DNA from: DATKCJ01 sp035513275 | Lineage (GTDB): Bacteria; Verrucomicrobiota; Verrucomicrobiia; Opitutales; Opitutaceae | Assembly (NCBI GenBank): GCA_035513275.1 | Contig: DATKCJ010000443.1 | Coordinates: 1 to 5,417 of the forward strand | Length of the DNA: 5,417 nt | Direction: 5' to 3' | Part shown: in pieces, positions 1 through 3,626 of the stretch | Layout: each line of letters opens with the position of its first letter | Numbering within the stretch: the stretch's first letter is position 1 | Notes under the pieces: generated by a model | Told to the model about the DNA's origin: nothing | The model's database searches: none | What the model saw: only the letters and a program-made list of their open reading frames with translations | Made by a program: the position numbers and the translations under genes

Positions 1-3000
1 CGAGAGTTTCTTCACAATGTTGCCGACGATCCCGCAAAGGCGGAACTGCGTGCGGTCCTCGAGTTCCATGAGCTGGTCCTCGGCGTGACTCGACACGGCC
101 TCGGCGAGCCCGGCCCATGCGTTCATCGGGTGACCCGACACATAGAATCCGAGCAACTCCTTTTCGAACGCGAGACGCTCGGCCAGCGGGAAGTCGTCGG
201 CGGGATTTTCGATTTTGAATTTTCGATTCTCGATTGCGGAGATCGCACGCTTGGATGCCGGTTCGGCCAGCAGGTCAAAGAATCCCGCCTGGCCTGCTGC
301 GAGATCGCGCGCGTGAGCGGCGGCGCCGGACATCGCGGCATCGATGCCGTCGAACAATTTCTTTCGGGATGCGCCTCCGAAATCGAATGCACCTGTCTTC
401 ACGAGCGCCTCAAGCACGCGCTTGTTTGCGGCCTTCTGGTCGACTCGCTGCACGAAATCCTCGAACGACGCGAACGGACCGTTGGCTTCGCGCTCCGCGA
501 TGATCGCCTTTGCCGCGCCTTCGCCGACGCCCTTCATGCCAGCGAGTCCGAAGCGGATCGCGGCGCCGCCGGAGGCGGCGCCGATTGCGGATTGGGGATT
601 GGGGATTGCGGATTGGCTTCCTGTATGGGCGCCGCTTGACGGCGCCCGGGCGTCGTCAAGCGACGCCCCTACAACACGGACGACCGGGGTGAACATCTCT
701 CGTGATTCATTCACGTCGGGGCCGAGGACTTCGATTCCCATCGACGACGCTTCTGCGATGAAGTGTGCGACTTTGTCGGAGTTGCCGAGTTCGGCGCTGA
801 GCGTCGCGGCCATGAACTCGACGGGGTAGTTGGCCTTCAGGTAGCCCGTCTGGTAGCTGAGGATCGCGTAGGCGGCCGAGTGCGATTTGTTGAAGCCGTA
901 GCCGGCGAACTTGTTGAGGATGTCGAAAATCGCGTCGCTCGTGCGTTCGTCGATTCCATTGACGCGCTTCGCACCGTCGACGAACTTCGCGCGCTCCTCC
1001 GACATCGCAGCGGCGTCTTTCTTGCCCATCGCGCGGCGAAGCATGTCGGCGCCGCCGAGTGTGTAGCCGGCGACGACCTTCGCCGCTTCCATGACCTGCT
1101 CCTGATAGACCATCACGCCGTAGGTCTCGCGGCAGACGTCCTCGAGGAGCGGGTGGGGGAACTTGACGGTCGATGGGTCCTTCTTGCCGCGGATGTAGTC
1201 GGGGATCCAATCCATCGGGCCCGGGCGGTAGAGCGCGATGAGCGCGATGATCTCGTCGATGTTGCCGACCTGGAGCTGCCGGCATAGCGATTGCATGCCG
1301 CTTGATTCCAACTGGAACACGCCGGTCGTTCGGCCGGTATTGAGCAACTCAAACGTCCGCGCGTCGTCGAGAGGCAGCGTCTCGATGTCGAAATCCGGGA
1401 GCGAAGTGCGGCGAATGTTGTCTTGCGCGTCGGCGATCACCGTGAGCGTCTTGAGGCCGAGGAAGTCCATTTTCAGCAAGCCGAGCTTGCTGATGGCGTT
1501 CATGTCATACTGCACCGTGACGTCGTCTTCCTGCAGCGTGAGCGGCACGAACTCCTCGAGCGGCCGGTCGGTGATGATGATACCCGCGGCGTGCTTGCCC
1601 GTGTTGCGCACCATGCCCTCGAGCACGTAGCCCTGCTCGATGATCTTTCGCGCGACGGGATTCACCTCGAGTTCAGCGCGTAGCTCGGCGCTCTTCGCCA
1701 CGGCTTCCTTGAGCGAGATGTTCAGCTCGTCGGGAATCATCTTCGCGAGACGGTCGGCGTCGGCGTAAGGCACGTCGTGCACGCGGGCGACATCGCGCAC
1801 GACCATCTTCGCGCCGAGCGTTCCGTAGGTGATGATGTTGGCGACGCAGTCCTTGCCGTATTTCTCACGGACGTAGTCGATCACCTCGCCGCGGCGGCGC
1901 ATGCAGAAGTCGATGTCGAAGTCGGGCGGCGACACGCGCTCGGGATTCAGGAAGCGCTCGAAGAGCAGCTTAAAGCGGAGCGGATCGAGATTCGTGATCC
2001 GCAGCACGTAGGCCACGATGCTGCCAGCACCGGAGCCGCGGCCCGGGCCGACGGGGATGCCGTGCTTGCGCGCCCAATCGATAAAATCCCACACGACGAG
2101 AAAGTAGTCGGTGTAGCCCGTCTTGCTGATGACCGAGAGTTCGAAGTCCATCCGGTCACAGAGCGTCTTAGGCAGTTCGGGCTGAGCGATGTATTCCGCG
2201 GGCGCGCCGTCGATGAACGCGCGCGCTGCGTAGTCGACGCCGTAGCGCATGCGCAGGCCTGTGATGCAGAGATCGCGCAGGTAACTGTCGCGGTCGGTCT
2301 TGATTTCGACGGGCAACGGGTAGCGCGGGTAGCGCTCGGCGCCTTTCGGAAACGGGATCGCGAGTTCGCACATCTCGGCGACGCCGACGGTGTTCGTCAC
2401 CGACTGCGGCACCTCGGCGAAGAGGCGGTTCATTTCGTCGCGCGACTTCAGGTAGAACTGGTTTGTGTCGAAACGCATCCGCTCCTTGTCGGCGATCTTC
2501 GCGCCGGTCTGGATGCAGAGAAGGGCGTCGTGCGGGCCGGAGTCGTCGGCGCCGACGTAGTGAACGTCGTTTGTGCAGATCGTCTTGAGCCCGAACTCGT
2601 CGGCGAGCTTGAGCAGGCCGGGGATGATCCGGCGCTGATCGCCGAGGCCGTGGTCCTGGATCTCGATGAAGAAATTCTCGCGGCCGAAGATGTCGATGAA
2701 TCGCGCGGTGGCCTTGCGGGCTTCTTCGACGCGGTCGTTGAGCAGGTGCTGCGGGACCATCGCGGCGAGGCAGCCGGAGAATCCGATCAGGCCCGCTGCG
2801 TGGCGTGCGAGGGTCTCCATGTCGGCGCGAGGCTTGTAGTAGAAGCCCTTGAGGTGCGCGTCGGAGACGAGCTTCAGGAGGTTCTGGTAGCCCTCGAGGT
2901 TCTGCGCGAGGAGGCCCATGTGGAAGACGCTCTTTCCTTCCTCGTTGCGGGCCGTGCGCTCGAGGCGGGAGCCCGCGGCGAGATAGATCTCGCAGCCGAT

Positions 3001-3195
3001 GAGGGGCTTGATGCCGCGCGACTTCGCGTTGTTGTAGAAATCGATCGCGCCGAAGAGATTGCCGTGGTCGGTGAGCGCGAGCGCACCCATGCCGAGCTCC
3101 TTCGCGCGGTCCATGAGCCGGTCGATCCGGCAGGCGCCGTCGAGCAGCGAGTAGTCGCTGTGGACATGGAGGTGGACGAAGTTCGAATCGGGCAC
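1..3195 (-). CDS. dnaE: DNA polymerase III alpha subunit (DnaE), C-terminus cut by window edge
   Basis: Replicative DNA polymerase catalytic subunit, acting in the cytoplasm with the beta clamp and clamp loader. The frame is open for 1065 codons. The PHP domain starts with FVHLHVHSDYSLLDG (residues 6-20) and keeps H10, H12, D19, H44 (TDHGN), E69 (GCE), H92, C142 (SGC), D210 and H212 (NDVHY). All nine expected metal-ligand positions are therefore filled, so a working PHP 3'-5' exonuclease is likely. The polymerase core has GPGRGSGAGS (383-392), PDFDIDF with the catalytic pair D427/D429, D577 in KMDFLGL, RPGPMDWIPDY (657-667) and YGFNKSHSAAYA (766-777). Next come KGVGEG of the helix-hairpin-helix region (888-893), a clamp-binding motif QAGFF (969-973) and the first OB-fold strand (about 1054 on). 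About 100 residues are missing. GTG at 3195 fits the family start. An in-frame TTG at 3231 is possible, and the TAA at 3237 limits the gene upstream. No good Shine-Dalgarno is seen. Residues about 842-879 and 986-997 are repeat-derived inserts. Confidence 0.97.
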   Translation of the reverse strand, partial: MPDSNFVHLHVHSDYSLLDGACRIDRLMDRAKELGMGALALTDHGNLFGAIDFYNNAKSRGIKPLIGCEIYLAAGSRLERTARNEEGKSVFHMGLLAQNLEGYQNLLKLVSDAHLKGFYYKPRADMETLARHAAGLIGFSGCLAAMVPQHLLNDRVEEARKATARFIDIFGRENFFIEIQDHGLGDQRRIIPGLLKLADEFGLKTICTNDVHYVGADDSGPHDALLCIQTGAKIADKERMRFDTNQFYLKSRDEMNRLFAEVPQSVTNTVGVAEMCELAIPFPKGAERYPRYPLPVEIKTDRDSYLRDLCITGLRMRYGVDYAARAFIDGAPAEYIAQPELPKTLCDRMDFELSVISKTGYTDYFLVVWDFIDWARKHGIPVGPGRGSGAGSIVAYVLRITNLDPLRFKLLFERFLNPERVSPPDFDIDFCMRRRGEVIDYVREKYGKDCVANIITYGTLGAKMVVRDVARVHDVPYADADRLAKMIPDELNISLKEAVAKSAELRAELEVNPVARKIIEQGYVLEGMVRNTGKHAAGIIITDRPLEEFVPLTLQEDDVTVQYDMNAISKLGLLKMDFLGLKTLTVIADAQDNIRRTSLPDFDIETLPLDDARTFELLNTGRTTGVFQLESSGMQSLCRQLQVGNIDEIIALIALYRPGPMDWIPDYIRGKKDPSTVKFPHPLLEDVCRETYGVMVYQEQVMEAAKVVAGYTLGGADMLRRAMGKKDAAAMSEERAKFVDGAKRVNGIDERTSDAIFDILNKFAGYGFNKSHSAAYAILSYQTGYLKANYPVEFMAATLSAELGNSDKVAHFIAEASSMGIEVLGPDVNESREMFTPVVRVVGASLDDARAPSSGAHTGSQSAIPNPQSAIGAASGGAAIRFGLAGMKGVGEGAAKAIIAEREANGPFASFEDFVQRVDQKAANKRVLEALVKTGAFDFGGASRKKLFDGIDAAMSGAAAHARDLAAGQAGFFDLLAEPASKRAISAIENRKFKIENPADDFPLAERLAFEKELLGFYVSGHPMNAWAGLAEAVSSHAEDQLMELEDRTQFRLCGIVGNIVKKLS
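205..239. repeat. Heptamer microrepeat array I, translated within dnaE
   Basis: Five consecutive 7-bp units read on the plus strand: ATTTTCG (twice), ATTTTGA, ATTCTCG and ATTGCGG. It is a locally AT-rich patch in GC-rich coding DNA. On the dnaE strand it encodes SAIENRKFKIEN (residues 986-997), in the variable linker between the clamp-binding motif QAGFF and the conserved ERLAFEKELLGFYVSGHP block. The linker position explains why the insert is tolerated. The final unit ATTGCGG is identical to units of array II. Confidence 0.8.
562..582. repeat. Perfect inverted repeat (9-bp stem, 3-nt loop) in dnaE
   Basis: GGCGCCGCC at 562-570 and GGCGGCGCC at 574-582 are exact reverse complements around the loop GGA. 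It encodes a small-residue run (residues 872-878, Gly/Ala/Ser) just before the conserved IRFGLAGMKGVG block. It lies one base from heptamer array II and looks like one edge of a composite insertion. A GC-rich codon run could produce such a palindrome by chance, so its membership of the element is inference. Confidence 0.6.
584..618. repeat. Heptamer microrepeat array II, translated within dnaE
   Basis: Five 7-bp units on the plus strand: ATTGCGG, ATTGGGG, ATTGGGG, ATTGCGG and a degenerate ATTGGCT. Three units make 21 bp, so the translation repeats every seven residues. The dnaE strand reads QSAIPNPQSAI (residues 861-871). Typical DnaE proteins have only a short turn here, between the DVNES...FTPVV strand and IRFGL, so this is an insert. 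It sits between the hairpin at 562-582 and the palindrome at 622-673. Confidence 0.82.
622..673. repeat. 52-bp palindrome of two abutting REP-like hairpins (BIME-like) in dnaE
   Basis: The palindrome is centred at 647/648. 23 of its 26 symmetric pairs match, with mismatches at 626/669, 632/663 and 642/653. Each half is itself a hairpin with an 8-bp stem: 627-634 pairs with 640-647 around CTTGA, and 648-655 pairs with 661-668 around TCAAG. Two of the three differences between halves are compensated inside each hairpin: C632-G642 in one, T653-A663 in the other. The right half, read on the minus strand, starts with GTAG just before the stem, as in REP sequences mobilised by RAYT (TnpA_REP) transposases. 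The left half has GTAT. It is translated in frame as DnaE residues about 841-858. No RAYT gene is in the window. Confidence 0.78.
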
Positions 3196-3259
3196 GGGTG
3201 GAGTGTTCCGCCGTGGGTTCGCGATGCGCAAGAATTAAGCGGATGGAAGCGAGGCGCGA

Positions 3260-3307
3260 GAGACCACGGGACCACGAGACCTAACGACAAAGGGACCATG
3301 AGACGGC
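3260..3307. repeat. Degenerate 8-bp microrepeat array
   Basis: Six consecutive octamers near the consensus GRGACCAM: GAGACCAC, GGGACCAC, GAGACCTA, a diverged ACGACAAA, GGGACCAT and GAGACGGC. It lies 65 bp upstream of the dnaE GTG. Its period differs from the heptamer arrays, so it is a separate class of microrepeat. No function is evident. Confidence 0.65.
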
Positions 3308-3321
3308 GGACGAAGGCGGCG

Positions 3322-3356
3322 TCGGAATCGAGAATCGAGATTTTGAAATCGAATGT
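3322..3356. repeat. Heptamer microrepeat array III, intergenic, opposite orientation
   Basis: Read on the minus strand, the units are ACATTCG, ATTTCAA, AATCTCG, ATTCTCG and ATTCCGA. The array is 35 bp long with five units, the same size as arrays I and II, and it shares the exact unit ATTCTCG with array I. In arrays I and II the ATT-first unit is on the plus strand, so this copy is inverted. It lies 127 bp upstream of the dnaE start codon. Confidence 0.72.
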
Positions 3357-3513
3357 TCCCAGGCCCGAGACCTCAGAGCCGAACAGGCGCCCAGGTTGGG
3401 ATAACCCCGACCCAAAGTGCGAGCCCAAGCGGGTCCATTGAGAACGCCCGGCGTCTTTGAACTGGATTGTTCGCCCCGCCCGACGTAGCTTCCCGACGTG
3501 CCTCCGGTTTAGC

Positions 3514-3553
3514 GGTGGTTTCAGACAAGCCGAAGGCGCCGTCCTGAAATACC
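3514..3553 (+). promoter_or_regulatory. Imperfect palindrome upstream of the secreted-protein gene
   Basis: Nested complementary arms are GGT 3514-3516 with ACC 3551-3553, TTTCAG 3519-3524 with CTGAAA 3544-3549, AC 3525-3526 with GT 3541-3542, and GCC 3529-3531 with GGC 3535-3537 around a GAA loop. It ends 73 nt before the GTG at 3627, so it may fold in the mRNA leader. It has no U-tract and no upstream gene on this strand, so it is not a usual terminator. A REP-like dispersed repeat is an alternative. Confidence 0.4.
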
Positions 3554-3561
3554 CGCAAGCT

Positions 3562-3575
3562 GACCGAGAGCGGTC
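3562..3575 (+). promoter_or_regulatory. Small hairpin in the presumed leader
   Basis: GACCG (3562-3566) and CGGTC (3571-3575) are exact reverse complements around the loop AGAG. It follows the palindrome at 3514-3553 and precedes the ribosome-binding site by 36 nt. A stem this short can arise by chance. Its place in a row of three inverted repeats is the reason to list it. Confidence 0.3.
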
Positions 3576-3603
3576 TCCGCATCCCCGATGAAAACCGAGC
3601 ATA

Positions 3604-3626
3604 TCCCGAATGGGAGGAGCACTCCT
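3604..3626 (+). promoter_or_regulatory. Strong Shine-Dalgarno that can pair on either side
   Basis: GGGAGGAG at 3612-3619 lies 7 nt before the GTG at 3627 and fixes that start. The site can form two competing small stems. TCCC (3604-3607) can pair with GGGA (3612-3615). Alternatively AGGA (3615-3618) can pair with TCCT (3623-3626), directly before the start codon. The Shine-Dalgarno is well supported. The structural control is inference. Confidence 0.72.

Larger units (their letters stand above)
3196..3626. other. Divergent intergenic region, repeat-rich
   Basis: This spacer separates two divergent start codons and should hold promoters for both genes. I find no convincing -35/-10 pair on either strand. 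The dnaE-proximal half contains an 8-bp microrepeat array (3260-3307) and a heptamer array (3322-3356). Between about 3357 and 3510 I see only a direct repeat of CCCGACGT (3479-3486 and 3492-3499). From 3514 to the start of the plus-strand gene there are several short inverted repeats and a strong ribosome-binding site. Open frames crossing the region show no recognisable protein and no codon pattern I trust. Confidence 0.75.

Noticed and set aside
205..618. Repeat arrays read as a CRISPR or as a frameshift-damaged dnaE
   Set aside because: The units are 7 bp with no spacers, so it is not CRISPR. The DnaE frame and motifs continue on both sides of both arrays, so the gene is not broken.
627..668. 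The hairpins in dnaE as transcription terminators
   Set aside because: No U-tract follows on either strand and they lie inside an essential open reading frame, so efficient termination would be lethal.
707..1285. A 192-codon minus-strand frame within dnaE
   Set aside because: It is another frame of the same strand, with Arg/Pro-rich translation typical of shifted GC-rich coding. The true frame here carries RPGPMDWIPDY and YGFNKSHSAAYA.
85..1683. Several overlapping open frames on the plus strand opposite the 3' part of dnaE
   Set aside because: They are antisense or off-frame reflections of dnaE. The composition is artificial and there is no conserved motif or convincing ribosome-binding site.
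3196..3231. Longer dnaE from the in-frame TTG at 3231
   Set aside because: It would add 12 residues (LRIANPRRNTPP) that are not typical of DnaE N-termini, and no SD precedes it. It cannot be fully excluded because GTG at 3195 also lacks a clear SD.
1777..3441. A 554-codon open frame on the plus strand opposite dnaE
   Set aside because: It is in exact codon register with dnaE. Stops there would need sense codons TTA, CTA or TCA, which are rare in this GC-rich gene. The translation is Val/Asp/Glu/Arg-rich with no domain, while the minus strand is unmistakable DnaE.
3457..3490. TTGAAC at 3457-3462 as a -35 box for the plus-strand gene
   Set aside because: There is no acceptable -10 hexamer at the right spacing. 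The downstream bases are GC-rich.
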